A program made the position numbers and the translations under genes. 64,000 nt of DNA, from positions 310,001-374,000 of the forward strand of contig CAYLYX010000002.1 in the NCBI GenBank assembly GCA_964387945.1, written 5' to 3'. Shown piece after piece: positions 31,459 through 42,040 of this stretch (the stretch's first letter is position 1; every line of letters starts with the position of its first letter). Source of the DNA: Parvicella sp964387945 (lineage in GTDB: Bacteria; Bacteroidota; Bacteroidia; Flavobacteriales_D; Parvicellaceae). The notes beneath the pieces were generated by a model, which saw nothing but the letters and a program-made list of their open reading frames with translations, ran no database searches and was not told the DNA's origin.

Positions 31459-34306
31459 TTACTGCACAATCAATTGAGTGCTGACGAGCTTGTCCTCTGA
31501 AGAGGCGATAACTAGATATGTACCAGCGGGAAGCTGCTTTGTGAGATCCAAGTGAACACCATCAGACTCTTGTCTTGCAACCACTTTTTGATAAACCTCT
31601 TTTCCTGTAACATCTCGGAGTACTACAAGCACTTCTTTAGCGGAACTTAACCCTTCGAATCGAAGATTGACGTCCATGCCATCATTAGGGTTGGGATAAA
31701 CAACAATGGCGGGTTCTAGTGCAGGAAGGTACTTTACTGCAACGGCCCCAGAAGTAGTTGCTGCGCCATCATGATCGGTCTGTTTTAGCCTGTAATAAGA
31801 CTCGCCAACTATCGGGTTGGCATCTTTCTCAAAGTATTCCCGAAGGGTTGTTGAGTTACCCGCACCTTCTACCCTAAGCACAGTTTCCCAATCCAGTCCG
31901 TTGACACTGCGTTCTACAGAGAAGTAATTATTGTTGATTTCAGATGCTGTAACCCATTTCAAGTCTACCTTGTCTTCATTCACGGTTGCATCAAAAGAGA
32001 TGAGCTCGATAGGCAAGGGGTTTTCAGAAGTAATGGAACCGAGTGTAAACGGACTAAAATCAGTGATCACAGCACTTGAAGTCACAGTACCAGAACTGTT
32101 ATTCCCAGTATGACTTACCCCTCCGTGATTATCCCATTCGGCACCATCCCACCTGCAAACAACGAGGTCAGTAAATGCTGTTACACCACCGCTACGATCA
32201 TTATCCCAACTCAGGGTAACGACCGCGCTTTCGGAGCCAGCACGATCTAAAATCCAATACTCTACATTGCTGATATGATCTATGGAGATTTCATGCAGTG
32301 CCGTGTCGTAACTTGGGTTTACTTCTTCGGGGAAATACTCCGCTGTAAAGGTTTCGGCACCAGATGGCACACCTATGGCGATAGGAGCATAGTCTGTTCC
32401 ATCACCAATTGGAAACTCGAATGCATCGACTCCAGTTTTGATCATAGGCCCATCTACAAAAGAAGCTGCAGAACCTCCTGCTTTTGAGGATCCACTTTCC
32501 ATGATCATGTAGGCCGAACTACTTGAAGCAACAATGCCATCGATTAAAGTAAGTGTACCATCAATTGTAACATCTCCTTCTAGCGACAACTGTGGGGTAC
32601 TTCCAAAGGAATTATTGATAATGAGATTGAAATAATCAAAGGTATCACCAGAACCACTTCCCGCACTCTCAGCAATGACTTGAGGGCTATTTCCGTCAAA
32701 TGTTACGGTGCTTGTTCCGTTACAATCCAAAATTCCATAGGCAGGAGTTCCTCGGTTGAAACCTCCTGCAAGGTTGAGTGTTGAGGAATTGTTTAACTCA
32801 ATTTCTCCTTCGTCATCTCCTGTTGCAGTAAAAGTGATATCACCATTTACATTTAGCGCAGACGTATTGTTTAAAGCAAGTGTCGTTTTCACTCCACCCG
32901 TATTATTGAACAACAAATCACCAGAGATAGACATTGTCGCCCCAGTGTTTAATGTTATCAAGTTCTCATTTACGGTTCCTGCAGATGAGTTGATGTTTAC
33001 GTCCCCATTGATATCAATGACACTTCCCGATCCAGCTGTGAGCGAAAAAATGTTCGCCCCTCCAGATCTTGAAATCGTCACATCATCGTTGACGTCTAGG
33101 TCACCTCCGTTGGTAAGTATTACTGTTCCATCGAGATCATTGCCAGGGTTGGTCATGTTAAATGCACCATTCACAGTAAGCGTAGCACCATCGATTGTCA
33201 GTGCTGATTTTGAATCCGCAATGGTAATGTTCAATTCAGCACAAGAAGATGCAACATCCACATTTACGTCATGCCCCTGAATATAAACGATATCTCCGTT
33301 AGTTGGAAAAGAAGCTGCTGGAGCTCCCGCGTGACTCACAATAGACCATGTGTTGGGGTCATCCCAGTCTCCATCAGCAATTGAATAATATTCAGTATCC
33401 ACGTTATCGATACAAAACGTGAACGTTCCATCTGTACTTGTATTATAGGTGTCCACCGAGACATAGTAAACATTCCCAACTGTAAGTCCAGAGGCGGAAA
33501 TAGAAACGTCATCACCCGTTCCAGAATATCTTTGACAAGCCACTTCTGTAGTGCCATCCGCTTCCCAAAGTGCAAGTTGTGTATACGTTTGGTTTCCCTT
33601 TGATCCGCCTCTGTCTATTGTTATAGTTGCGTCATCATGAATCGCGGTGAAATAGAACCATCTATTGAACTGAGGCCCACTGTTGTTCCAGCAACTACCA
33701 GCATTTAGATCAGGCGTACCCCCAACAGTAGTATACTCTGCATCACTTGAACAGAAGTTATTCAAGTTCGTCAATTCTACAGCTCCTTCATAGAAATCGT
33801 AATCTACTTGATCATCAATACAAAGGGTAAACGTACCATCCGTACTTGTATTATAAGAGTCTACCGAGATATAGTAGGTATTCCCTGGAGTAAGTGTAGT
33901 AGCTCCAAGGANNNNNNNNNNNNNNNNNNNNNNNNNNNNNNNNNNNNNNNNNNNNNNNNNNNNNNNNNNNNNNNNNNNNNNNNNNNNNNNNNNNNNNNNN
34001 NNNNNNNNNNNGTTGTGTATAGGTTTGGTTTCCTTTTGAACCTCCTCTATCAACCGTAATGTTGATTTGTCCACTGGCGGGTGCAGTAAAGTAAAACCAA
34101 ACGTTGAACTGAGGTCCACTGTTATTCCAGTTACTACCAGCATTCAAATCAGGAGTGGCATTTACAGTGGTATATGCAGCATCTGCAGTACAACTATTGA
34201 TCAATCCGGTTACATCTACCGCACTGGCGAAATCATCATTTGCCGGTTGAGCAAATGCCAATATTGAAAGTAAAGTAAAAACTAGCGATGAGAGTAGATT
34301 TTTCAT
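31459..34306 (-). CDS. T9SS-secreted multidomain surface protein, broken by an assembly gap
   Basis: One gene split in two frames only because 100 N (33912-34011) replace sequence of unknown length. 295 nt before the gap and 2,453 nt after it require a true gap divisible by 3. The N-terminal part has a signal peptide (SLVFTLLSILAFAQ) and a domain ending DRGGSKGNQTYTQ; a second copy follows the gap. A central region of parallel repeats (LTVNGAFNMTNPGNDL, NGDVNINSSAG) looks like a beta-helix, and an immunoglobulin-like region follows. The end is a T9SS type A sorting domain (VVYPNPNDGMDVNLRFEG ... KLVSTQLIVQ). Secreted or surface-anchored; ligand unknown. Confidence 0.82.
33912..34011. other. 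Assembly gap (100 N)
   Basis: Exactly 100 N, a conventional placeholder. It falls in the first of two tandem domains. By comparison with the second copy, about 26-28 residues (roughly 78-84 bp) are missing. Confidence 0.98.
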
Positions 34307-34415
34307 TTGGCAAATTTATGTTTAGAAACGTGGTGCAATGTAAAAGGTATTTCACAATTGTTTCAATTGACTGTATTTGGTGTTGAATATATAAATAGTT
34401 ATGATTAAGGAAGTG

Positions 34416-34423
34416 TAATTTTG
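34416..34423 (+). promoter_or_regulatory. -7 promoter element of the VOC gene
   Basis: TAATTTTG matches the Bacteroidota -7 consensus TAnnTTTG exactly and is followed by TAGAAA, as in the element promoters. The start codon is 59 bp downstream. No well-placed TTG was found at -33. Confidence 0.5.
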
Positions 34424-34481
34424 TAGAAAATTTTGACATACAGGTGTTTATACCTATATTGTTTTATGTAAAAAAGCAACG

Positions 34482-34868
34482 ATGAAAAAAGTAACAGGAG
34501 TTGGAGGTATTTTCTTTAAAAGTAAAGATCCGCAAGCAGCAAAGGACTGGTATGCAAAACATCTTGGTTTTAACACGGATGAGTATGGTTGTATGTTCCA
34601 GTTTAGAGAGCACGATAACCCAGACAAAGTAGGCAACCTTCAGTGGAGCCCTTTTAAGCAGGACACGAACTACTTTGAACCGTCAAAGAAGGAGTTTATG
34701 GTCAATTTCAGGGTAGCCGACTTGGAGGCTTTGGCTGAAGAGTTAAAAAAGGAAGGCGTTACGATCTGTGATGAAATATCGACTTATGAATACGGCAAGT
34801 TTCTCCACATCATGGACAATGATGGAAACAAAATAGAACTTTGGGAACCAGTTGATGAGGGATTTTGA
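34482..34868 (+). CDS. VOC (glyoxalase/dioxygenase-fold) family protein
   Basis: 128 residues, one vicinal-oxygen-chelate unit: first half KVTGVGGIFFKSKDPQAA and KDWYAKHLGF, second half with FRVADLEALAEELKKEG and the terminal DNDGNKIELWEP. The C-terminal Glu in the ELWEP segment is a usual metal ligand. Substrates in this superfamily vary (glyoxalase, fosfomycin or bleomycin resistance, dioxygenases), so none is assigned. It ends 24 bp from the convergent gene at 34893. Confidence 0.88.
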   Translation: MKKVTGVGGIFFKSKDPQAAKDWYAKHLGFNTDEYGCMFQFREHDNPDKVGNLQWSPFKQDTNYFEPSKKEFMVNFRVADLEALAEELKKEGVTICDEISTYEYGKFLHIMDNDGNKIELWEPVDEGF

Positions 34869-34892
34869 ATAAAACAGCAGGTGCAGACGAGA

Positions 34893-37412
34893 CTAATGCT
34901 TTGTAAGTTTAACATTGACGAACTTGCCTGTTTTATCCGATGCAGTAAAATAATAGAGACCACTTTCAATATCCAAGTTTATCTGTACCGTGTTTTGAGA
35001 AATAACGGACTGTTGAAGCACCAGATTTCCTATAGCATCAAAGATGACAATTTCTCCAGAAAAATTATTATTCCCAAAATCTACAGTTAATTCATTGTGG
35101 AATGGATTGGGGAATATATTTATATGATCATTTAAAGCTTCTATCTCTGCGAATAACACAGGTTCGCAAGCCGAAGTGTCTACGCAGGATCCGTTGTACA
35201 TGATCACCGCATAATTCCCATTTATAACAGGCGTATATTGTGAATTGGTGGCACCGCTAATTAATTGATTGGCATCGCAATCGTACCATTCGTAGCCGCT
35301 AATTGACTGATTATTGGCAAATAATGTTCCCCCACTGACATTAATTCCTGCAGGAGCTAGAGTCGATAAGTTTAAGTTTAGAGTTACCACCGAATCGCAT
35401 CCAGCTGAATTTTGTAAGGTAAACGTAGCAGTACTGTTTGATGATGTATACGTATTTCCATCTATCCAAGTATAGGAGTTACAAGCGTTGACGATATCCG
35501 TTCCGGAAGTAGATTGCGAAATCGTTAGATCCAGGGTAATTGTTGAGTCACATCCAGCTGAGTTCGGTAGGATATGAGTAGCTGAATTATTTGAGGTGCT
35601 GTAGGTGTTCCCGTCAATCCAAGTGTATGAATTGCAAGAAAAGATGGTGTCGGTTCCTTCAGAAGAATTGATGGATAAGTTTAGCATAACTGTGGAATCA
35701 CAGCCGGAAACATTTGTCAACACATATGCTGCTGTATTGTTTGATGCAGAATACGTATTCCCATCTATCCACGTGTAAGGAAAGCAAGATGATATAACAT
35801 CAACACCTGAATTGGAATTGATAGTAAGATCTAGTATGACTATGGAGTCGCACCCTTGGCTATTCGTTAAGGTGTGGGTTGCAGAATAGTTTGATGATGT
35901 ATATGTATTTCCATCTATCCAAGTAAAACTATTACAAGAAGAATTCGTGCTTATACCGGGCAATCCTGCACATCCATTATATTTAGCGACAAAAGCAGAG
36001 TTCGCAGAAGTGTCATTTGCACTAGTCGGGTTGACATCAAAATCTGTTACCCCATTTGTAAAGCCAGAGTAATACAGAGCCCCATTCGCTCCGAAGGACA
36101 TATCGTGTAATTGGCACTTTGCGTTGGAGATAAGTTTATTAGATGTTAAATAGTTACCGTTGTTATCTATTTCAACTACATAACCATGAAAGATGCTAGA
36201 AGAAGGAGTGTATAAGAAGTTGTTTAAACCTAGGTTGGGGTTCACATCGATTGAATCACTAAATTCTCCATATAGAAAAATACTATCCTCTGGAGAAATA
36301 GCAATGTCACCAAGGCAATCAACAAATGGAGCGACCCATTCAATTATTCCATTGGAGTCCATTTTAATAACAGGAGACAAAGATAAACTGCTATTTGCAA
36401 GATCAAATATCATTCCGCTACCATCAGGGTCGAAATCTACAGAATCCCAGAAAATTCCATTTGTAATGATTTCATTATTGGAATTGGTAAGAACATTAAA
36501 AAAAGAATCATTGAAGCCTTTACCTGCATATCTTTTTGCAAAGATAAAATTTCCATTTTCATCAAGTTTCAGCATAAAAGGGTCGTGCCATGTGCCAAAA
36601 GTTGATAGATTATAGGTTGCTGGGCCTGGGTCGAAGTCAATTGTTCCTTCAAAATCTCCAACAACAATAACGTTTCCGCTATTGTCAACGTTGATATCGC
36701 GACAAATTACCATATCATCTGGGTCAAAATCAAAAACCCAGGAAAAGTTGCCAGCCGCATCCAACTTTAAAATATAATCTTGTGAAGTATTGGAAGCTAA
36801 AGAAAGATGAGTTCCAGGACCTGGGTCAAAATCAATGGAATAAGTATACGAACCAATCACATAGACAGATCCATCATCTGCCACATCTAGGTGATATCCG
36901 CTATCATTTTGAGTTCCACCAATTTGTTTTATCCAGATTAAATTTCCATCAAGGTCGAGTTTCGCAATATAGGCATCGTATGTTAGAAACCCGCTTGATG
37001 TTAAATTTTGAACAGGTGCTCCTCCATCAAAGTCACCTGTACCATTAAATTGCCCAGTAATATATATGTAACCGTTGGAATCGTAAACAGCATCATGAAC
37101 GTAGGTGCCGACATTTCCGTTTGCCCCAAATGACCTAACCCACTGAAAGACCATATTACTATCCATTTTCTGTATATAAACATTTCTGGTGCCAATGGCA
37201 TTTCTAATTGCACTTCCAGGACCCGGGTTAAAATCAACATTCTGATATTTTGGAAATATACCAATAGCATATACGTTCTCGGAGCTGTCTAAAACATTGA
37301 TGCAGCCATCTCCTGTTGCGTTTGTATAATGCCAAGAATAGTCTTGGGCGTAATTGCTTAAGGAGAATAAAAGAGAGATGATGAGAAAATTAAAGGTAGT
37401 TAGTGTTTTCAT
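34893..37412 (-). CDS. T9SS-secreted SBBP-repeat protein
   Basis: 839 residues. Signal peptide (1-22), then beta-propeller-like SBBP repeats with D-x-D-x-G-N-x-x-W and the characteristic FDPGPG segments through about residue 480. Four tandem repeats of about 43 residues follow (CNSYTWIDGNTYTSSN followed by GCDS-x-V-x-L-x-L), ending in a T9SS type A sorting domain (IFPNPFHNELTVDF, final VNVKLTKH). Its start is 10 bp after the stop of the aldehyde dehydrogenase gene, so the two may be co-transcribed. Probably a surface-exposed or secreted propeller protein; binding partner unknown. Confidence 0.88.
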   Translation of the reverse strand: MKTLTTFNFLIISLLFSLSNYAQDYSWHYTNATGDGCINVLDSSENVYAIGIFPKYQNVDFNPGPGSAIRNAIGTRNVYIQKMDSNMVFQWVRSFGANGNVGTYVHDAVYDSNGYIYITGQFNGTGDFDGGAPVQNLTSSGFLTYDAYIAKLDLDGNLIWIKQIGGTQNDSGYHLDVADDGSVYVIGSYTYSIDFDPGPGTHLSLASNTSQDYILKLDAAGNFSWVFDFDPDDMVICRDINVDNSGNVIVVGDFEGTIDFDPGPATYNLSTFGTWHDPFMLKLDENGNFIFAKRYAGKGFNDSFFNVLTNSNNEIITNGIFWDSVDFDPDGSGMIFDLANSSLSLSPVIKMDSNGIIEWVAPFVDCLGDIAISPEDSIFLYGEFSDSIDVNPNLGLNNFLYTPSSSIFHGYVVEIDNNGNYLTSNKLISNAKCQLHDMSFGANGALYYSGFTNGVTDFDVNPTSANDTSANSAFVAKYNGCAGLPGISTNSSCNSFTWIDGNTYTSSNYSATHTLTNSQGCDSIVILDLTINSNSGVDVISSCFPYTWIDGNTYSASNNTAAYVLTNVSGCDSTVMLNLSINSSEGTDTIFSCNSYTWIDGNTYSTSNNSATHILPNSAGCDSTITLDLTISQSTSGTDIVNACNSYTWIDGNTYTSSNSTATFTLQNSAGCDSVVTLNLNLSTLAPAGINVSGGTLFANNQSISGYEWYDCDANQLISGATNSQYTPVINGNYAVIMYNGSCVDTSACEPVLFAEIEALNDHINIFPNPFHNELTVDFGNNNFSGEIVIFDAIGNLVLQQSVISQNTVQINLDIESGLYYFTASDKTGKFVNVKLTKH

Positions 37413-37422
37413 TTTTTTTAGA

Positions 37423-38865
37423 TTAAAGACTTAAACAAACATTGGTGGGTTCGGTAAAAAAATTAAAGGCATTAAAGCCTCCTTCTCGCCCTACGCCAGA
37501 ACTTTTCATACCTCCAAAGGGGGTTCTAAGGTCACGCACTAGCCAACAATTGACCCAAACAATTCCGCTGTCAATTTGAGCGGCCATTCGATTTGCTTTT
37601 CGCACGTTTTCTGTCCAAACCGTTGCTGCTAGCCCATATTGCGTACTGTTTGCGTATTTCAATACTTCTTCTTCTGTATCAAAAGGCATGATCGTAACCA
37701 CTGGGCCAAAAATCTCCTCTTGGTTGGTTCTACAATTGTAGCTTAAACCTTCAATGATCGTTGGTCGGATGAAATTTCCTTCAGAGAATTCGCCATCTAG
37801 TTTCACCTCATGTCCTCCAGAAAGAACAATTCCCCCTTCTTCTTTAGCCAACTCGATATAACTTAGGATTTTTTCTTTATGGTCTTTTGAGACAATCGCA
37901 CCGATTCGGGTATTCGGGTCATTTGGGTCTCCAACGGTCAGCTGGTTTGTTTTCTCTACAAAAGCATCTCTAAATTTCTCATAAATAGGTCTTTCCACAA
38001 AGATTCTAGAGCCACACAAGCAAATCTGACCCTGATTAGCAAAAGAACTAAGCATTGTAGTTTTTAGTGCCTTGTCAAAATCACAATCGGCAAAAATGAT
38101 ATTTGGGTTTTTTCCTCCCAATTCCAGACTTAGTTTCTTGAACATTGGAGCTGCTTTAGCTGCAATAATTTTACCGGTAGTTGTGCCCCCCGTGAATGAG
38201 ATTGCTTTAATTCCTTCATGTTCTGTGATAGCATTCCCCACTTTTGTTCCCAAACCATGAACGATGTTTAATACCCCTTTGGGAAGTCCTGCTTCGATAC
38301 AGAGTTTTGAAAACAAATAGGCCGTCATAGGCGTAATCTCAGAAGGTTTTGCCACCACACAATTCCCACTAGCCAAGGCTGGAGCGATTTTCCATGTGAA
38401 TAAGTACAACGGAAGATTCCATGGAGAAATACAGCCCACCACACCGATCGGTTTTCGAAGCGTGTAGTTGATAAACTTACCATCCATGTCATGGCTTTCT
38501 GATGCCCAATGCAAAATGGCCGTAGCAAAAAAACGCATGTTGGATGCTGCCCTTGGAATGTCTACAGAACTAGCCAGTTTTAGCGGTTTTCCATTATCAA
38601 TGCTCTCTGCCTTCGCCAGCGCATCATGGTTTTGCTCGATTAAATCGGCAATGCGCATCATGATATTCGAACGCTCTTGTTTAGGTGTGCTTGCCCAACT
38701 GTCTTTCGCTGCTTCTGCCGCTTTTTGAGCTTCGGCAATATCGTTTTCATCAGAATCTGGAATTTGACTGTATACCTGACCAAGGGCAGGGTTGTAGTTG
38801 TCCAAATATTTTCCAGATTGGGGAGCAACAAGCTCACCGTTGATGTAGTTTTGAATGGTAATCAT
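37423..38865 (-). CDS. NAD-dependent aldehyde dehydrogenase, aminomuconate-semialdehyde type
   Basis: 480 residues with the full ALDH set: SPWN and KPSE motifs near 147-175, FTGGTTTG near 224-231, catalytic base Glu248 in LELGGKNP, nucleophile Cys282 in NQGQICLCGSR. The G-Q-I-C-L-C-G-S-R context and overall N-terminus resemble the ALDH8/2-hydroxymuconate or 2-aminomuconate semialdehyde dehydrogenases of tryptophan (kynurenine) and catechol breakdown. That subgroup is inferred; no other pathway genes are next to it. A good promoter lies at 38888-38917 inside the neighbouring gene's 3' end. Confidence 0.9.
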   Translation of the reverse strand: MITIQNYINGELVAPQSGKYLDNYNPALGQVYSQIPDSDENDIAEAQKAAEAAKDSWASTPKQERSNIMMRIADLIEQNHDALAKAESIDNGKPLKLASSVDIPRAASNMRFFATAILHWASESHDMDGKFINYTLRKPIGVVGCISPWNLPLYLFTWKIAPALASGNCVVAKPSEITPMTAYLFSKLCIEAGLPKGVLNIVHGLGTKVGNAITEHEGIKAISFTGGTTTGKIIAAKAAPMFKKLSLELGGKNPNIIFADCDFDKALKTTMLSSFANQGQICLCGSRIFVERPIYEKFRDAFVEKTNQLTVGDPNDPNTRIGAIVSKDHKEKILSYIELAKEEGGIVLSGGHEVKLDGEFSEGNFIRPTIIEGLSYNCRTNQEEIFGPVVTIMPFDTEEEVLKYANSTQYGLAATVWTENVRKANRMAAQIDSGIVWVNCWLVRDLRTPFGGMKSSGVGREGGFNAFNFFTEPTNVCLSL

Positions 38866-38887
38866 GATTCTGTGTAATGCTTCTACA

Positions 38888-38917
38888 CAAAGATAAGAGG
38901 AATCAGTCAGCTAGCAA
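38888..38917 (-). promoter_or_regulatory. Promoter of the aldehyde dehydrogenase gene
   Basis: On the minus strand, TTG (38915-38917), 19 bp, then TATCTTTG (38888-38895): an exact Bacteroidota -33/-7 pair. The start codon is 23 bp downstream. It overlaps the last codons of the CotH gene. Confidence 0.75.
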
Positions 38918-41285
38918 CTACTTCTTTCGGGGCTTCATTTTTTCTTTTTTTTTTAACCGCAACTCCCACAAAAATGAGTAATAAAACTCCACCTAAACCG
39001 CCAATTACCCACCAGGGATTAAGTTCAATTTCTTGCGAAGACTTCTTTTTAGGGATGCCTTTGAAGCCATCGTTTTGTACTCCAGGTGTCACGACTGCTG
39101 ACACTTGCCATTCGTCCAATTTTGGGTTAAGTCGCTCTAAATTTCTGGGCACAGAGTCTTTGATAATGGGGAAGTCTTTCTTAATCTTGTACTTAAAGCT
39201 ATCTACCGGATTCTTTGTGTCATCCCACAACTTGATGTGGTCTTTCTTTCCGCCAAAACCAAAACCCATATCTTCTTGAACCAACAAATCTTCAGACAAG
39301 TTATACACCTTTTGAAAATCTTCTTTTCGTTTGCAGACCACCAAAAAGCCATGTGCTCCAATGGTTGATCCTTCTGGCAGTTTAAATTTTTCTTTATCTC
39401 GAGTGGTAATGTACCAGCCACTTAAGTCATGCTGTTCTGAAGAAATGTTGGCCAATTCAATCCAGTCTTCACTAGGTGTGAACGTATCCTGTTTAACGGA
39501 GACTTCATTGATAAAGATGATACCGCTCGATTTACTGGCTGGAAGTTTTTTGAAGATCGGTGTAATGGATAAACTATCGGTAAGGGTTAGGGTTAGTTTT
39601 GGATTGGTGTCCTCTATTCCTTCCCATTTAACGAATTCATAGCCCATCTTAGGTTTTGCTTTGATGGTGATGGGAACACCTGTAAAGTACCATCCTTCGA
39701 ACTTCTTCTTTAATTTGAGAGAGTTTAGCTTAACCTTTCCCATCTTTTTGTCATATGCGCCAACACTGACTTTAACCGTGTCGTTGAGGTTAAACTTCTC
39801 CATGATGAACGTACGCAGATAGTAAGGACGCTTATTACCAAACTCTCGCATGCGATCAACACGGATATTCCACTTCTCAATGCTGGTATTCCACCGTTCG
39901 GCATGATAAGGCATTTCATCCTTGATCAGGTTGTAGATGGAGTCCAGTTTGAAATTGACGTTCTCTTCACTGAAAATAGTGTTGAGGTGATCTGCAAAAC
40001 GATTGATGTAAACCGTTTGAATGCTATCATTTTCCAGTAGCTTTCGGATAATAAAGGTGCTCCATGCCGGATTCGGCCACTTCTCATTGCTGAGCGTAGT
40101 CATTTGATGTAATGTGTTTTCCTTGTATGCCGTACTGCTTCCAATTCCAAAACTTAAATCGAGATCAAAAAGAATCCATCGCCATCTTTTACCTGGCTTT
40201 TGTTCTTTCCAATAGCGAATGTTTCCTCCGGCATCACCATTATCTACGTAAATCTCAGTAATGTTGTAGTCAATGTAATTATCGATGTCCATGATCGAGT
40301 CAAGTTTTTCGATCATTTCATTGGATTCAAATGAATTGTCCGAAAGAAATTTGAGTAGCTTTTTATACTCTTTACTCGAACCATTTTGGACATCTCCTCT
40401 GTGCTTGAGTAGATCCACAGAATCTTTGTTTACACCATGATTATCATCGAGGTAATGTTCGTTTATTTTTTCACGCACATTATGAATTCCCCAATATTGT
40501 CCGTTGATGTAAACAACACAGGGTCGATAGGCCTGAATGTCCATATCGATTGGTTCAGTAAGATCAGTTAGAAGCGCGTCTCTGAAATGAGTATTATTAA
40601 AATCTCCCCCAGAGTTGCGAAGCACGAAAGAATTGAATTTCTTAATCTTCTTATTGGGAAAAATCTTGTATTTGAACTTTTTGTGACCGTATTTTTTCTT
40701 TGAGATGATGGCCAAAGACTTCATGGGTAGACCCTTGCTGAATCCTCCGAAGATGCGACAAGCAGCATCCTGATTAAAGCCCAAGGTGTTGTCGGGTTCA
40801 TAAAACTCAATATTAACCTCTCGTTCCCAACCTTTCCAAAAGTTAGCTCCTTGGTAAGGGGGTACAGAATCTGCGCAACATCCCTTTACATAAATTCCTC
40901 GGGTATAACTAAAAAAATCTGCCGTGTCTACTGCGATAGAAACCACCGCCATGTTAAACGTCCTGCCTATGATGTAGGATTGCGTAGATTCTCCGATTTT
41001 CGAACCATTTTGATAAAAAAGAGCTCGAATGACAGTTGGTTTATCCAGTGTAAAGACACGACCATCATATTTGGTACTGTAGGTAGATGGTCGAGATCCA
41101 CTTAATGTATAAAAGACCTTAACCCCTCCAGAAGTATCAATTGTCATGGATTGTGCGTCAGCATAAATACCACCTCGTAAACTAAAAAGTGAATCCACAT
41201 GAATCTCTTCCTGAGCGCTAAAGCAACCAGTCACGACTATCAATATGGTTAAGAGGGCATACCGCACAATACAAATGTGTAACAA
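38907..41285 (-). CDS. CotH kinase family protein with lamin-tail domain
   Basis: 792 residues. An N-terminal lipobox-like signal sequence (LTILIVVTGCFS), a chitobiase-type beta domain (about 45-105), then a CotH kinase-like domain (about 195-400) with FRDALLTDL, YRPCVVYINGQYWGIHNVRE and RWRWILFDLDLSFGIG, a repeat-type stretch, a lamin-tail beta sandwich (about 600-690, FINEVSVKQ and ELANISSEQHDLSGWYI), and one C-terminal membrane span followed by a Lys-rich tail. CotH proteins phosphorylate or modify surface or spore-coat proteins; the substrate here is unknown. Confidence 0.88.
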   Translation of the reverse strand: MLHICIVRYALLTILIVVTGCFSAQEEIHVDSLFSLRGGIYADAQSMTIDTSGGVKVFYTLSGSRPSTYSTKYDGRVFTLDKPTVIRALFYQNGSKIGESTQSYIIGRTFNMAVVSIAVDTADFFSYTRGIYVKGCCADSVPPYQGANFWKGWEREVNIEFYEPDNTLGFNQDAACRIFGGFSKGLPMKSLAIISKKKYGHKKFKYKIFPNKKIKKFNSFVLRNSGGDFNNTHFRDALLTDLTEPIDMDIQAYRPCVVYINGQYWGIHNVREKINEHYLDDNHGVNKDSVDLLKHRGDVQNGSSKEYKKLLKFLSDNSFESNEMIEKLDSIMDIDNYIDYNITEIYVDNGDAGGNIRYWKEQKPGKRWRWILFDLDLSFGIGSSTAYKENTLHQMTTLSNEKWPNPAWSTFIIRKLLENDSIQTVYINRFADHLNTIFSEENVNFKLDSIYNLIKDEMPYHAERWNTSIEKWNIRVDRMREFGNKRPYYLRTFIMEKFNLNDTVKVSVGAYDKKMGKVKLNSLKLKKKFEGWYFTGVPITIKAKPKMGYEFVKWEGIEDTNPKLTLTLTDSLSITPIFKKLPASKSSGIIFINEVSVKQDTFTPSEDWIELANISSEQHDLSGWYITTRDKEKFKLPEGSTIGAHGFLVVCKRKEDFQKVYNLSEDLLVQEDMGFGFGGKKDHIKLWDDTKNPVDSFKYKIKKDFPIIKDSVPRNLERLNPKLDEWQVSAVVTPGVQNDGFKGIPKKKSSQEIELNPWWVIGGLGGVLLLIFVGVAVKKKRKNEAPKEVVAS

Positions 41286-41367
41286 TTTGTTTCAACTAAT
41301 CTAATGTGAAGAAAAGATTAATTAATAGCAGATTGTTAATTCGTATGCAGTTAGTTATTATTCGATT

Positions 41368-42036
41368 TTACACGTAAAGCTCCTTAATGATGATAACAAA
41401 GGAAACACCAAACCCAAGAATGGTCCCCGCTAGGACCTGAGGTAAGTTATGCGCTTTGTCATAAAGTCGCGCGAAACCCACTACCCCTACGGCACCTAAA
41501 ATCAGTGAGTTATAAAGCACCATTTCGTGCGGGTTAAGTAAAGGGTCTAAATGAGCAGTAAGACCTACAAAACATCCTGCCAAACCAGCAATACCGATGG
41601 CATGCATACTGATTTTCCAGAAGTAACTAATGATTGCTGAGATCACAGCCAATACAATTCCACTCATGATGACTCCAAAGAAGGCATGAAAGATTTGAAT
41701 GTCTTGATTGTTGGTTTCGAAGTAGTGAAAAACATAGTAGAGGCAACCTAAAAACAAAGCAGAAAACATGAGCACGGGAACCCGTTCACGGTGTTTACTG
41801 AGCTGCCAATCACTTACCATCCCTACTGTGATCATGCCGTTGGTGGCAAGTAACGGAAGGAGAAAACTGAATAACCCAATTGCACTAAAAATGATCCAAA
41901 AGGTATTTTCATTGGCGGCCAAATCTTGCATGGTGTACACGGTAAAATGCTCAATCTGCAAATAGAGAAAGAAGGCCATCATCGGAATGAAGATGGGATG
42001 AAAAATGATCGATATTCCTTTGCTGATGTATTTCAA
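41368..42036 (-). CDS. Multi-span membrane protein, PAP2-like
   Basis: 222 residues with six or seven membrane spans (for example FWIIFSAIGLFSFLLPLLA, VLAVISAIISYFW, IGIAGLAGCFVGL). The segment KISMHAIGIAGLAG recalls the S-x-H motif of PAP2-type phosphatases, but the other PAP2 signatures are weak. Conserved hypothetical of Bacteroidota. Its start is 4 bp after the stop of rpoN, so it is probably transcribed with it. Confidence 0.72.
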   Translation of the reverse strand: MKYISKGISIIFHPIFIPMMAFFLYLQIEHFTVYTMQDLAANENTFWIIFSAIGLFSFLLPLLATNGMITVGMVSDWQLSKHRERVPVLMFSALFLGCLYYVFHYFETNNQDIQIFHAFFGVIMSGIVLAVISAIISYFWKISMHAIGIAGLAGCFVGLTAHLDPLLNPHEMVLYNSLILGAVGVVGFARLYDKAHNLPQVLAGTILGFGVSFVIIIKELYV

Positions 42037-42040
42037 GGAA

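Noticed and set aside
33808..34143. Apparent two separate genes (894 and 151 codons) and a frameshift near 34 kb
   Set aside because: The break coincides with the 100-N gap; it is one gene.
37423..38865. Assignment to a complete tryptophan degradation cluster
   Set aside because: No kynurenine pathway partner adjacent; only the subgroup similarity of the dehydrogenase supports it.
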